The translations under genes were made by a program, and so were the position numbers. 64,000 nucleotides of DNA from Drosophila miranda (Eukaryota; Arthropoda; Insecta; Diptera; Drosophilidae), in NCBI RefSeq assembly GCF_003369915.1, contig NC_046674.1:13578001-13642000 (forward strand), written 5' to 3'. This document shows, piece after piece, positions 12,411 through 26,137 of the stretch (positions are counted from its first letter, which is position 1; each line of letters opens with the position of its first letter). Below the pieces are notes generated by a model. That model was not told where the DNA came from. It worked only from the letters and a program-made list of their open reading frames with translations, and ran no database searches.

Positions 12411-15400
12411 CCGTCCCCAGCTTCATTAGCCAAACGCAAACAGGAAGAAAAACTGAAAGGAATGTTCTCCAGAGCAGGGTCCGAGAGCTGTAGAGCAACG
12501 TAGAGGGAGAGAGCGAACAGTCCTTCAGTTGGCTTCATTTGTTTTAATATTCCTCGAGTGTTTTCATGGTCGCCATGTACAATTTATCCGCAGTAGCTAC
12601 CAAAGCAAGGAAATCCTCATACTTCTTCAACGGACAGTCGCTACGCTTTTCCGTTTTTCCGCTTTCCCGCTAAAAGTACAGCCAACAGTTGAAGTTTTTG
12701 AAGGCAAAAGTTTTCCATTTAACGCTTGCTTGACCCACAAATTCACTTTCATCCAATGTCACCGCCATTCGCTTTGATGATGACGACGATGCCGACGATG
12801 CGGACGATGCGGGCGCGAACATCCTCCGGGTGGATCCCTCACAATCCTCGACTCTGGACTCCTTGGGAGTCTCTTTTAAAGGAGCTGGCTGGCTTCTACT
12901 CAATGGAGTGGTCCATCCATCTAATTGTGGATCCACAAATAGCAAGCTTATTTCCCTGTCTTACCCTACGGTTCGTCCAAGTTTCGTCCAATCAACTAGA
13001 AAATCAGCGGAATGAAGCAGCTAGAATTTCTTGTTATTTATCTTAGCTTTTTCCAGCCGTTTTTCTTGTGCTTTTCCCCAAAGATTGCTGGACGTTTTTT
13101 AATCAGTTTGATGCAACCAGGAAAGGAAACCAAAGAACAGGAACAGGACACGGACTTGCCTCATTAGTAAGTCAACCAGACCGCCAACAAATTGTCTACT
13201 TTAGTTGCTCTCATTGGGCCCAAAGCGTACCGTACCAAACCGGACCGGATCGGACCAGGGCACGTGCCTGTTGGCTGGTGGCTGTTGGCTGTTCGGGGAA
13301 AAACGAGTGAACAATTTTAAAATACTCTTAGTTAGAAGACCTTGCACTTGTCTTAATGGAAGAACGGTGCAAGAACCCCCCATCCAATTCTAGCTGCTGG
13401 CTGATAAATCAAGCTGTCAGCTAGTCCAACCAGTCCATTCAGTCCATCGGTGGGTCAGCCAGTCCATCTGTCAGTGGGTCAGTTTGTCCATCTGTCATTG
13501 GGTCAGTTGCTCCATCTGTCTGCTGGTCTTCTGGTCTGCTGGCGAGTGGCTGGTGGCTTTGCGGCCTGGCCTAATAATCTGATTGACTCTGGGGCCAGCT
13601 TGTTTCCGCATCCTAAGTCAACAGAACGAAGAGAGAGCCAGCCAGTTGTCATTTCCCTTTATGGGGGAGCTGGACAAGGAGGGGGGGCGGGGCCAGGACC
13701 AGGGCCCCCGTACAAAAGTTGCTTAAGTGATTTTCGGGGGGCACCACAACGACCCGACGTATTATGATATATATATATATATGTATATGTATCTGCTAAC
13801 TCGTTTCGCAGCTTTTACTTTTCCATTAGTGCAGAAATTCTGCTGAATGCATCCCCAAGGTAACCTTTGACTCACATTTCCAGCACGCCCGCACCACCGC
13901 CCACTCCTCTGGCTGGGATTTTAAAATCCATTTGAAGATATTTGCTCAATAGCTGCAGTACGGGTGCCTCTGAATACACAGAAAGCAGAAAAGCAAAGAA
14001 AAGAAAAAAAAACAGAAAACAGAAAAAGCAAAAGCAAAAAATATATATACATATGTATGAAGAAGCCAGAGCGTCGCATTATGAGAGGACAAAAATTGAA
14101 AACTAAAGTGCACTTGTGCGTCCTCCTCAGGGAGCGGGAGAGAGGAGCGTTGGAGAGGAGTTGCTTCGGGAACTCCGGGTCCGGGTCTGGATCCCGGCCC
14201 AGTCAGTTTCGACCAAATTTCAGCCGACAAAAGGCCAGCCAGCTCGTTAGCATTGACTTCACTTGGCTCGGTTTCTTATGATAAGGCCATGTGTTTTTGG
14301 GCTTATGGATTGCACCGAACGCATAATGGTGGCCCCCTTTTAAAAGTTCCAGCCGAATATTCCGACCATCAAACAAATCTCCATTCGAATCATGGAAGAG
14401 TTTCAGTTTCAGACGATTATCTACGAGTGTATAAATCTGTTGGCAGTTCGTTGATGCCGTTCCCACTAGGTGCATGATAGTCCGTTCAGATTCAAAGTCT
14501 TGAAGGGAAACAAATTTTGAGCTGTTTTCCCCATCTACTTTTTTTCTTGTTTTGTTTTGTTTTGTTTTGTGTGTTTCCAGCTATGAATACTTGGTGGCAC
14601 ACGAGTGGTACTTGTGGCACGCGCACCATTTTTCAGCACAAATAACGAGGCAAATTTGGGTAAACGCCAGACAGAAGTGGAGAAAAAGTGAAGTTGCTCC
14701 CTGGATTTCTGGCCATGGAATATGCTCACATTTTGCAACGAAATCGAGGCAAACTGATTGATTGACAATAAGCGTAAACTGCCAGCTAAGACGAATGCGA
14801 TGAGGCTCCCCAATCCCATATGCAGCAGCAGATACTGACAAATATGATTCGAGCGTGCTGCGGATTCCCCAAAGATCGTCAGACATTTGCCTTTGATTTA
14901 TACGAGTGTTTATGCTTCCCAGAGTGCGCACTTCAACAAGGTTTCAAAAGGTATTCTTCCCATTTTGATAATGCCTTTCATCGATACAAATAAATTAATT
15001 AGGGAAGACAATCGCACAGTGTGCACCATTCATGTGCGCCTCTGTGGGCTTTTGGCTTTGTTTTCTGGCCCAAAATCGATGATAAATGAAGTGGAATCTG
15101 TCCGCAAAACATTATGCAAAAGTTTCATTCGTTTGCCAGTCAAAGCCATTTTCCTTGGGGAAAATGATGCGTAAACAATTTCGCAAAATGTTGAATTAAA
15201 TGGGGAAAATGCCTTCTCGTCATTGTGGTTCTTGCCCTTTGTCTCCCTTCAATTAACTCAAATAAAGGCAATCGAAGCGTGTTGAGTCAGTTTTCCGTTT
15301 TGCAGTTAAGGGGCATGCCTTCTGGGGGCACGGAAGTAGCAGCAGGCGGAAGATTAGATATGTTTAAAGGAATTTAAGTGCATATATAAATAAATATAAA

Positions 15401-16833
15401 TTCTAGAGGCGGTATTTATCGGGAAAAAATCTTCCTTTCTTCTCGGGGGAGGGCATTAAATTACAGCCTTTAAAATATACACATAAACAAATGCGAATGC
15501 TGTTCTAAGCCCATAATTTGAATCTTAAATGTATTAGCTCTTGGCAGGTCAGATTCCGAGCGCACCGGGCGTATGCGTAATGCACTGTTGGCAGGCGCTA
15601 AACTCCGTTGCTCTGCTCCCCGCACTAATTGTTTTAAGCACATAATTATGCAGCATACAGGCGGCCAGCAGAGGAGAACACCCGACAGAGACAGCGACAG
15701 AGACAGCGACAGAGACACCCGCAGATGTACACAAAAACATACACGGCGTATGCGTAATATGCTAATTTATCATACTTTTTATGCTGGGAGTCTTCCACTC
15801 CCACACACAGGTCCAGGCAAACCATCTCTCTTGGCATACAGAAACTTTATGGCAGGGAAAAACATGAAAAATGCAAAAATGTAAAACAGTCGCCGACCCC
15901 GTCACCTATGCGTGGCTATAAATTTTGCTTGTTTCACTCTGTTTTGGCTCCTGCCCAGCACTCGGGAGTCAGGACACTCAGGACTCGGCTCTCGACTGCT
16001 GCTGGTGGTGCTGCTGCTGGTGGTGCTGCTGGGTCCTTTGGTCCCGCACTCCTCGTTCGTCTCACTTTGCTACACTGAAACAAAAGGCGGCCGCCCTGAA
16101 TGGGGGAAACAAAAAAGCAAAACCTCGTTTTGGACTCTTGAGTTGAAAATTTGAAAATTAAATGAAGTCAGTGACTGTGTCAGTGACGGAAATGAGTTTG
16201 TCTCCTCCTGAATGTCCTCCTCCACCTCCTGCCACACACACACACACACACACGGAGCAGTTAACGTTGCATGAAGTCAGGCACTCGGGGTATTTATGAC
16301 TTTTGAAGTTGTATGTTGAATGAATTCATTAGCATTTGGCATTTGCATGTCCCCGCCAGACACAAGCCAGATCCCCACAGGACCACTCGGGGAATGCTCT
16401 GCTGAAACTCTCATCAATCATAAACTAGAATGTCGAGCGATAAATTCATCGTGTTCAATAGGCAGCAGGAGCTATACGTCCATATATACATGCATACATA
16501 AATACATGTATATTTCTATGTACATATGTATATGTAAATCCATTGTCTAATGTATGTATGTGTGCACTGTACAGTCGCAAAACTTACTGCTTGCTGCTTA
16601 CTGCTCTCAAGTGTTGCACTTGATTGACCAAATTGAATTATGCTTTGTGGGCGTAACCGCAGATTGTGCTCTTGGCCCTTGGCTCTTACCCTGGCTGACT
16701 GCTACCGACTGTCGAATTCATGGTTCTGAATGTTAAGCGGGCCGGAAGTTGCAGATATGGAAGGGTCTGGGCGCTTAAGTCTCCTAAAAAGAATGTAAAT
16801 TTGGTTTGAGCTTAGCTCTTTGTTTTTTTAGGG

Positions 16834-17150
16834 GTAAAACTATAAAAATTCGTACATGTTTTTGAGGTTTTTATGAGTTTTTAAGCTTATTAAGAATTTA
16901 ATGCTATCTAAAACACTTTTTGAAATAGGGTCCAAAGATTAACGTCAAAGTTACACGTTACTCGTTTTAATATAATATAATATATTTAATAAAATAAAAC
17001 TATACAAAGTCGTACAGTTTTTTGAGGTTTTTATGATTTTTTAAGTTTATTCAGAATTTAATGCTATCTAAAACACTTTGTATAAGAGGGTCCAAAGACT
17101 GAAGGCAAAGTTACTCGTTATAATATTTTTTACTACTTATTTACTATAGA
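16834..17150 (+). repeat. Degenerate tandem duplication, about 160-bp unit
   Basis: Two head-to-tail units start near 16834 and 16994. Both contain GTAAAACTAT or ATAAAACTAT, a TCGTACA block, TTTTGAGGTTTTTATGA, GAATTTAATGCTATCTAAA and GGGTCCAAAGA in the same order. They differ at many sites. The sequence is AT-rich and non-coding, perhaps two monomers of a satellite or of an element end. Confidence 0.75.
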
Positions 17151-19510
17151 AAACTATCGGAACGATCACGACAATCCAAAACTTTTTTATATAATTTTGT
17201 AGAGAGATATTTTAATAAATATATTAAACTAAATATTATTTTCTTCCTTTTATTTTAGAAGCTGTTAAACAACTAATTCTTAACAATTTTATGTGTAAGT
17301 ACATACAGATATTGTTTTTTTTTTATACACATACATATACCTCTTTATTTTCCCCATAGTTTTCGAACAGATATAATTTTCTGTCCCGATTTTGGCTTTT
17401 AATTTTCTCGCTGCTTTCGCTGCCTCTGTTCACGACTCTTAATATGCAACTTTCTTTCTAATTTGCTTTACTTCGAATCCATTTCTGCGTGGCTTCCATT
17501 CCACAAATTTGCCTACCACTCTCAATTTTGTTCGCTTTTATTTCACTTAAAAGTTACCTATTTTCCGGAGATTTTTTTCATACTCTCTTTTGCTTTAATT
17601 ACAGCCCCGTTTCATTTCACCTTCATTTTCTCGTTGGTCTTTCAACTTTCTATCTCTGCTTCGCTTAGCTAATTCCCGAAACAATTTCCGTCTCAATTTC
17701 GGCTTTTATTTTAATTGTTTTAGCGGGGAAATCAATTTATTATGCATTAAGGATGGTAAATATTAATTTTTCTGTCTTCTCTTGCCTGTCTGTCGCCTGT
17801 CGTCTGTCGTGTGTCTCTGATTCTTGTTTGGGTTTAATCCAATTAAAAGTTGTTTAATAAATTGCCCCGCCCCCCCAAAAAGGCATGAATGAAATTAGAG
17901 AGAGACCCGACCAGCACACAGAGAAAAAGTGAGCCAAGAAAATTCTTTGAACTTTTGATGACACAAAGAGGAAATCATTCCGTCCGAATGGCTGGCTAAT
18001 AAACAAACAGAATTTTCCTCAATTTTTGTATCTGTCATTCTCTAAATTGTAGCAAATGTAAAAATTGCTTGATGCTATTTGCCATTTGGATTTTGAATCG
18101 GAAGTGACAGGCAGCCCTTGATGGTCTACCTCCTAAAGTCCTACCTCTATCTGGTGCCATCTCGCTCTCGGTGACACTCTGTTGATCTCTTTCTGTTTTT
18201 GCTGGCGACTTTGTGTTCTTTATTTACTTGTGCACAAACAAACGCAATTTTCTTTTATTGAGTGCAAATATTTGTTTAATATTTTCGGAATTTAATTTAC
18301 AACCATTCACAGTACACTACCAGGACCGGTAGCCCGTACCCCGTACCCCGTACCCCGTATCCCTACCACAGTCCGACTTTCACTTTGGTTTCGTTTTTGA
18401 TCCATTTGGTTGGATTTGGTTTGGTTTGGTTTGGTTTGGTCTGCTTCACGCCAGTGTTTGCTTCGTTGCGAACGAAATTTAAATATATTTATGTACGTAC
18501 GTAGATATTTATTTTTATTCGAACGAGCGCAGTAATTTGATAAATTCCATTCCTTTATTTGCTTTAAAGCTTCGATGGCTTTGATGAATTTTTAATCAGG
18601 CGAGGCGGAGGCATCACCATCACACATCGATTGACGTTGAGCGGCAAAGAGGAGCAGAAAGCGAATTTGATGCGCTTTTGGCCATGCTAGAGCAGCGCAT
18701 AATAGGATTGAGGATGCATAGCAGAAGATACGGATTAAAAATGCGCACACACCATGAATATCCCACCCATGAGCACATTACATTTTTATGCTGAAAATGC
18801 ACGTTTCAAGGAATATCATCAGCTTTCCTGCGCAGGAAGATTACAAACGAAAAAATATTCAATTATTTGATGTTAATGGGAAACTTCTGTTCTTTTCAAT
18901 TTCCCAAATTGGGAGTTTCCCACAAGAGATATCTAGATATTAAATCCAAAGTCCATTTTAAAGCCTTGACCATCCTGTCGTATGGCTCACGAGTGCTTTC
19001 CACTATACTCATACTATAATTAACCTCTCGACATTGAAAGTTTCTGCCTTATTATTCAGCTCTTTTCTCAGTTATCAACACTCTTCACGAGCCTTCTCAA
19101 CACTGCTTAGCTATTCAAAAACAACTTTAAGCTTCTGCTGCTGCTGCTCCTGCTGCTGTTCATAATAAAACATTTCCGCCTCCGAAACGGCTCCGAGAGG
19201 CCCTCAGGCCACTTCAACCAGTAGCATAGCTGCTGCTAAGCACTGGCCAAATGAGGCAGCAGCTGGCTTGAAGCACATTCAACGTACATACATAGATAGT
19301 GGAAAAGGCATTTGTATAATAAAGTGAATCGGAGGGCGCTCGAGATGAGATTTTGGCTTGTTTCAAAATCCGTGAGGGCACTATTTCGCTAAGCGATCGA
19401 ATAGAGCCATCTCATTGCAGTTGATATTCTCTTTTCATTGCTCTTTTACACTCATTCTGCATTAGTGTGGGCTAGACAAGGCAAAAACGAGCGGGGGCGA
19501 ATTCGCTCCC
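17151..19510. other. Non-coding AT-rich region
   Basis: No gene seen. Short repeats occur at 18334-18362 (CCCCGTA units) and 18414-18440 (GGTTT units). Confidence 0.5.
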
Positions 19511-19670
19511 AGGCGAATTACCAATCACGACAGGAGAGAGCGCAAAGCTAAGGCGAATTCCCAATCACGACAGGAGAGAGCGCAAAGCTAAGGCGAATTC
19601 CCCATCACGGCTGGAGAGAGCGCAAAGCTAAGGCGAATTCCCAATCACGACTGGAGAGAGCACAAAGCAG
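19511..19670 (+). repeat. Minisatellite, four 40-bp units
   Basis: Four head-to-tail units of exactly 40 bp start at 19511, 19551, 19591 and 19631. Each reads AGGCGAATT, then CCAATCACGA or a close variant, a GGAGAGAG block and CGCAAAGCTA. Units 1 and 2 differ at one base; units 3 and 4 carry a few changes. A partial unit precedes the array. The GAGAGAG core resembles a GAGA-factor site. Confidence 0.92.
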
Positions 19671-22600
19671 ATCGGCGAGAGAGACAACGGGAGTATCAAT
19701 TTGGTTCCTTGTACCCTGCTATTTCTGCATTTATTTTCCACATTGGTACCCTGTCTGATAGAAAAACCGCAGCAATGCTGCTGCTCTCCAGTTTGGGATG
19801 TAATTTATTTTCGCACTGATTCCGCTACTGCTTGTTCGGCTGCTCCTGGCCGCTGATTTTCCTACGGCTGCTCCTTGCTCCCTACTGCTGCTGATTAAAC
19901 TAAGCCCAAACTCAACTCGGGTTGCTCAACAGCCGCGTCACATTTTGCTAATTGCCATGAAGAAGCAGCGGCAGTGGCAGTGGCAGCGGCAGAGTAGCAG
20001 CAGCAGCAGCAGCGGCACAAACTTCGACAAGGACGCGACGCAACTTTTCGCCCTCTTTTCTGTTTCTTTCTCCACTTCGTTCTCCCTTTGGTCTTCCACT
20101 TATACTGCTTTTGCTACCTTTAAATTAATGAAATCATAACGCAGTGACACAGCTTTCCCCTTGCCCCCTTGCCCACTTGCCTGCTGCCCCCCATTGGAGC
20201 TGGGGGAAAACTGTTTTCAGGTTGCCCTTACAATTTAATTGCTAATTTTTTCTATTTTCGCCTGCTGCCTGCTACCTGCTGCCTGCTCCACCTTGAGCCC
20301 TGCTTGATTGCTGTTTTTGTATAAGAGTGGAAAACGGAGGAGCACAAGCTGAAGAGGGGCTGCATATTTTTAAATTCCATTAGCCAGGGGTGCGCGTTCG
20401 TGTCGGGGTAAATTCAATTTGCATTAGCTGGGATCTGCCAGAGCGCTCCCCGGGAGCTCCCCTGAGCTGAGCCGAACTTTAAGAGGTTTACTCGATACCA
20501 AGTTTGAACTTCCATGGATGGACGGCCTTGGGGCAGCCATGCACCAATGCTTGTGTGCAGCCTGTTGCAGTGGCAGTGGCAGTGGAAGTGGCAGTGGCAG
20601 TTGCAGTTGCACTCGATTAGGCTCAACTTGGCAGAAATCTAGCTAATTGCCAGCCTTTGCTTGAGCGCCATAATTGCTTATTACACGGCAAACTAGCTCA
20701 CAATTCGCCGGGTCCAACCAGCAGCAGACTCTCCATCCTGCCGCCCCGCCTCCTCTCCTCATGCGACACTATTCTGCGTCATTGTCAATTTGTTGGGTTG
20801 GCAGCTCCATGGCCCGGAAAGGCATTGCCTGCAGGAACAGGCTGCAGCAGCAGAAGCAGCATCAGCAGCACTAACGGAACAGAAATTGCCATTCCAGCCG
20901 TGGCATTTTGATTACATTAAGCGGGTGCCTGAGCTACACAAAAAAAAATAAAAATAAAAATAGTGTTATCAAGTGAAATAAAAGAAAAGGAAAGGGAAAA
21001 AAGTATGAGTACTCTTCGTTTGCTTATCTTCTTGTCGAAATGGTTTATACTCTATGCAAATCCACTCAAAAGATCTTTGAACAAGCATCAGCAGGATGCT
21101 CTTTCTCAGAGTGGAGAGATTTGTGGCATTATTTGAATGTCTGTTCCTTTGGCTATGCATCAAAAAGCTGCACAATCGTTTTTATTATAAATATTTTCCA
21201 CTGCAAATACGGAAACACTCATACACATATGCAAACTGTGAAAAGAGAGAGCAAATAAAAAGAAAAACAGTTAATTAATTAAGTATATTTACACACTGCC
21301 AACACAAAAGAGCGAAGCTGCCAGAGAGCAGAGCAGCAGGGCAGCAGAAGAATGAGAGAGAGTGAGTGGGAGTGGGAGTGGGAGAGCGATAGAGAGGGCA
21401 ATGAGTGGAGGAAGCCATTGGCATTGCCTTTTACACTTTTCCCTTTATTTTGCTGGTGGTGGTGGTGTTGTTGTCGTTGTTGCTTCCTCCTCCTCCCTAT
21501 CCTTCGTTTTTTTTGTATATATATTTTTTATTCAGAAGCAACAATTGAGGTTAAGTGATTGTTGAGCGTGTAAGTGGCGCTCGTTAGCCGCTGACAAGAC
21601 GTGTTCATCAGCATGTGGCCCACACCGACAGCGAGACAGATGGACAGATAGACAGACGAACAGACGGACACAGACGCAGTCGGCACTCAAAGAGATAGAG
21701 CGAGAGCGAGAGAGCGAGAGCGTGCCAGGGGCTTCCTGAAGTCGACAAACGACTGGCAGTTAGAGTTGAAAAGCGACAGAGATGGAGATACACTGCCAGC
21801 GACCGCCATTTAAATCGGTAATTTTTCATTTGACACAACCCAAAGGCTGTAAAGTTTTTCCCCCTTTTTTTTTTGGTTTGTTTGTTGTTGCTCTCTTTCT
21901 CCCCGAATTGGGGTCAAAGGCTGGCAGGTACATCAACCTGACCAATCGGCCAAAATGTTGTGCAATTAATTAGCAGCCAGCACGGCTGTGTTTTCCTCTC
22001 TTAGCCCGTCGTGTGCCGGCGAGAAATTAATTTAAAAACCACCTCACGCACTTTAAAATCACTTCATCAGTCATGCAGCAGCAGCAACAGCAGCTCCAGC
22101 ACACAGGGTGCTTCATTTTCGATTTAAAGAGAGTGGTTAGTGGGTTTATTCATAGAGGGCTGATGCTTATGGTAGTACTTTCCCTACAACAGATTGGAGA
22201 GGCTGGGACTGGTAGTAGGGATCGAGCATCTTCAATTAAAAGATGAATCATTTTTGGGCGAAGTGTTAAAGTTCCCTTCTATAGCATTTTTCAAGCAAAA
22301 CCCTGGTTTCAGTGGTGAAAAAAGAATGCCTAGTGAGCACAGCTTCTTCAAATTTGGACAGGAATCAGCTGATAGATGGCTTATGAACCCCTTAAGGGCC
22401 AATGGCTATTGAAAAACCCATCAAAACTATACAACTTGAAGAATTCTAGCGCCAAACTGGTGAAAGATATTGTTATCATTTTTTTTGCAACGTAAAAAGT
22501 AAGATTGAACCACAAGGAAAATTTTTTGTGGGTTACCTACAAAATTGCACCTGTGAAAATATAGGTTTCTCAGTTGTTCGACAAATTATAATCCCGCAAT

Positions 22601-23764
22601 CGTTTTAAACAGTTTCGGACGTCCAAGATTAAAATTTAAATACCGAATTGGCGTTTGAAATTATGTTTTTATATGGATAAACTTCCACTGGTGTTAGCCA
22701 GATGAAAATAATAATGAGATTTTGTTTTCAAAACTTAATATTTTGGTATTTAAACACCGGTAAGCAAATGTTGTTCGTCTCTTCAAAGAAAACATATCTA
22801 AATGTCATCGAAATCGTACGAGCCTTCTAAAAGGTCACGGACCTATTGAACATCCCTCGTATTGGGTCTTAAATAAACGTCTCCAAAGTTCAAGCAACTA
22901 TTTATGTATCCTTAACCTTCTTCGCTCTCCGTTCTACGTTCTCCGTGCTTGTGCTCGATTCTGCTTCAGATAATTCATCATAGGAATTACTCAACCCATT
23001 TCGCAAACTGTCAATCTCGGCAACACGAATACGAACACCTACACCTACACCGACACCGACACCGACACCCACACCACTCTCTCTGCCCCTCATTCGGTCT
23101 GACCACGCCCACAATCCTGCCAGCATGTACGGCAATGTTTTTGCCCCAAACGAGCTGCGCTCATTTTTATGGCCTGACATGTTTGTTCTTGCTGCTGTTG
23201 CTACTGGCATCCATACCCTACGCCCCCCCCCCCCCCCACACACCTCCCAACCATGCCCACTTTCCCTGTGCCATTTCTCTTTCTGGTTACCTTCACAACA
23301 CACCATGTGTCTTCGGCTCTAAGGGTTCTCCTTTACCCGCTTCCTTTATTATTATTTTTTGTACATTTTCAACTGTAATCACATCATTTTACATCATATT
23401 TCATACTTCATCTTGTTTCGCTTGAATGCAAAAGAAAAGTGAGAGAAAAGTCGGGCAGAAAATACCAAAGAAAGGGGGGCCCGTACCCGTACCCGTACCC
23501 GTACCCGTCCATCCGGTTTTGCTCGTATATTTCTAACTCTTTTTCGTTTATTGTCCCGTGTCCGTGCAACCGCAGCTGCGAGATTCGACGTAATCGTAAA
23601 CACAATGGCAGCCACACAGGAAATTACTTGAATGTGGGACCTACTTGAGCAGCACTGGATACCAGGGGGTTACCAGGGAACATACACAGGGCCAAGGAAA
23701 GCTGGAAAAAAGGTTTGTAATGTAATTGTGTTCATTGATTTAAGAAAACATGTCCATCTCAATA
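19671..23764. other. Non-coding region
   Basis: No convincing gene. GCAGTGGCA-type runs (near 19965-20010 and 20565-20610), GA/GT-rich stretches (21350-21390, 21690-21722), an ACACCG run (23037-23080) and a CCCGTA run (23481-23508) produce repetitive open frames only. The piece 22400-22900 is AT-rich and lacks the simple repeats of its flanks, but I could not assign it. Confidence 0.5.
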
Positions 23765-23815
23765 GAAAGCATCTCCATACACCCGGAGAAAATAGCGCTG
23801 AAATTTAAATATTTT
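23765..23815 (-). repeat. End fragment of the short TIR repeat family
   Basis: Reads TACACCCGGAGAAAAT, then AGCGCTGAA and AAATATTTTCACT. This matches, on the opposite strand, the right end of the element at 41615-41988 (TACACTCAGAGAA, GAGCGCCGAATATTTTCACT). Only an end piece is recognisable. Confidence 0.5.
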
Positions 23816-23859
23816 CACTAGAAAATGCCAAGATACTTAAAAGGCAGCGCACGTATGCA

Positions 23860-25000
23860 AATATTTTATTTATTTATTTATTTACAGCGAGCCTAGCTTA
23901 TTTACAAATACAATTACTAAGACCTTCGGCTATGTTATTATTATATTATATTATTATTAGATGAGATATATTACATGGGTTTTATATTAGATTAATTGGA
24001 TAAATTTGTTTCTTTTAAATAGTTTATGATTTGGTCAATTTCAGTTTTTTGATAGGTTGGAAAGAAGTGTGAGTGGGTTATTGTTAGAGAAGATTTTGGA
24101 ACGTGTGTCTGTGAGTTGTGAGGATGGGCAGTCTTTGAGTAAATGTTCTATAGTTATTGGAACGTTGTTCTGGCAAGTGTTTGTTTTAGTAGGATCTAGG
24201 TAATATTGGTGGGTTATTCTTGTATGTCCTAGTCTTAGTCAAATTATTTTTGTTTGATTTATCCTTGGTGTGGTGTTTCGGTCTAGTCTTTTGGTGAATT
24301 GGTCAGCTGTTATTCCGTTGGGATTGATAAATTGATACCAGCTCGATGTTTGTTCAAGTTTTATAAGTTTGCCCTTAAGCATGTTTCTCTTGAGATGTTT
24401 ATTAATGTCTGATATATTGTTATCGTGTGTATATTTAAGGGGCATTATTGAGGCTGATTTCTGGATATAATTTCATTAAAAAAGATCTAATTCTAGATTC
24501 ATAGTAGTTGAAGTTATCGGGGCTACTAATGGCTTGAAGAGAGGATAAGGAGTCTGTATATATCATATAGTCACCGCGCATAGATTTAACAATTTGTATT
24601 GCCTCATATATGGCTGTGATTTCGGCTGAATAGATGGAAGAAAGGTTTTGTAATAAGCCCACTTTTAAAGTGTTTGTTTCCGTTGGGATTGCAATCCGTT
24701 TTTGATCCATCCGTAAATAGAATGTTTTGATGTTAAGAAATTGTTGTTGGTATATGAGAGTCGTGTGTATTATTTTTGTCTAGTTTGTCAAATTCGGTAT
24801 TTATGGTATTATGTTGGAATTTCCAGAAAGTTTGTTTTGTTTTTTATGAAAATATATTTCCAACAATTGTAGTGTAATTCAGTATAATATTTAAATTTTA
24901 AATCAAAGTGAATTCTATTTAATTTCGAAATGTTTTTATTTAAAAACGGAATATTTAATTTAAATACGGGTGTTGAATTTTTCTCTCTCTTTGCCATTTT
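23860..25000 (-). mobile_element. 5'-truncated I-type LINE
   Basis: On the minus strand the 3' part of a non-LTR retrotransposon is visible. An RNase H domain (FTDGSK, then YSAEITAIYEAIQIVKS and YTDSLSSLQAI) at about 24710-24480 is followed by the C-terminal segment with RLGHTRITH and IEHLLKDCPSS (24240-24110), a stop, a short 3' UTR and a tail of TAAA units (23888-23866). The RNase H, C-terminal domain and TAA-type tail fit the I clade. A frameshift lies between FTDGSK and the rest of RNase H, and the reverse transcriptase core is absent, so it is a dead 5'-truncated copy. The lysine- and asparagine-rich frame at 24809-24997 may belong to the linker before RNase H. Confidence 0.8.
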
Positions 25001-26106
25001 TCTCTCAATGTAGACATTCCGATTTGTAGATTTAAAGCAAATTTATCACTGATTATTAATTATGTTTATTGACAGCCGATGTCTTGTCCCCGGGGGCAAA
25101 TGGAATAAATATTGTAGCAATAAAACGAATCGCATCTGAATCATTTTTATAGATACCCAATATAAATACGAGTCTTGTTTGGCATAAATATTCAATTTCT
25201 AGCTAATAATTTATGCTAAATATTGTACATGTTCATTAGCGGACACTATTTGTTGCAGGGATTTATAATTGGGTGTTGGCCCCCGGGCAATTTATAAATT
25301 CCGTTGCCACAAAGAGCCTGAAAAGCTACGTAAATCGCCGACTAATTTGATGAAATACCAGGAAAAATACGAGCATTGCTGGGCTAGGAAAAGGTCATAA
25401 AAACAGAGAGAACAATGAGCGAAAAACGCGATTTTCCCTCGAAATTTTATTAGCAAAACAAGCTCGAGGAAAGTTTCGGACTTGAAGTTCTGCATAATTT
25501 CCAGTTGAATGGTCGCAAAAGAGCCGGAACAAAGGACTCAAAGGCCCACCCAAGAGTCGGAAGGAGAATTGTGGCCAAACATTTAACGACGCATAAAATT
25601 TATAAATATCGGCAGAGAAAGAGAGGGGGGTTGAGGGGGGGAGAGGGGGAGAGGTCAGCTCCGCATAATTTTGCATAATTAATGCAAATTGCAATTTTTA
25701 TGTATTTGTATTGGGCAAATCCTTGAGCTTTCGCCGGGATTTCTGTTTGCCTTTCGCCTACCCCTTCCCCCGCTGTATTTTTTTCATTTATTTTTTTTTT
25801 TTTGCTGCCGCTAAGGACATCAATGGGAAATTACAATGTAAATTAACTGGATGTAAAAGTTTGTCCCTCAATCCTCGTACTGCGGCCTGCATACGTAAGC
25901 AGGACAAATCAGAGGATCTCAGATGGAATGGTAGGGTGGGGGGGAAGGGGGGTTGGTGGCTCAGAGTCGGGTTGTGTGTGGACTCAAAATCGAAATTGAT
26001 TGTGCAGCAGTTCCACTTCCATTCCTCGTGCTTCATCTCAAAGAGAGTCCCGTCCCTCCTTTGACGGAAACTGGCAAAAGGCGGAAACATTCGCGTCAAC
26101 ATACAC

Positions 26107-26137
<31 letters not shown>

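Larger units (their letters stand above)
7616..16833. other. Non-coding region rich in simple repeats
   Basis: Over 9 kb without a convincing exon. It holds CT/GA microsatellites (7791-7823, 8314-8344, 9082-9125), a TCGAG pentamer run (8546-8570), GCTGAT and GCAGCA runs near 8820-8850 and 9435-9460, a CCCCAAA-type run (12341-12410) and TATATA near 13770. Dispersed GAGA, CAGCA and TAATTA-type motifs are typical of fly regulatory DNA or of a long intron. Open frames here follow the repeats and have no domains. Confidence 0.55.

Noticed and set aside
19511-19670. Possible CRISPR array
   Set aside because: The units are contiguous 40-bp tandem copies without unique spacers, in a eukaryotic genome.
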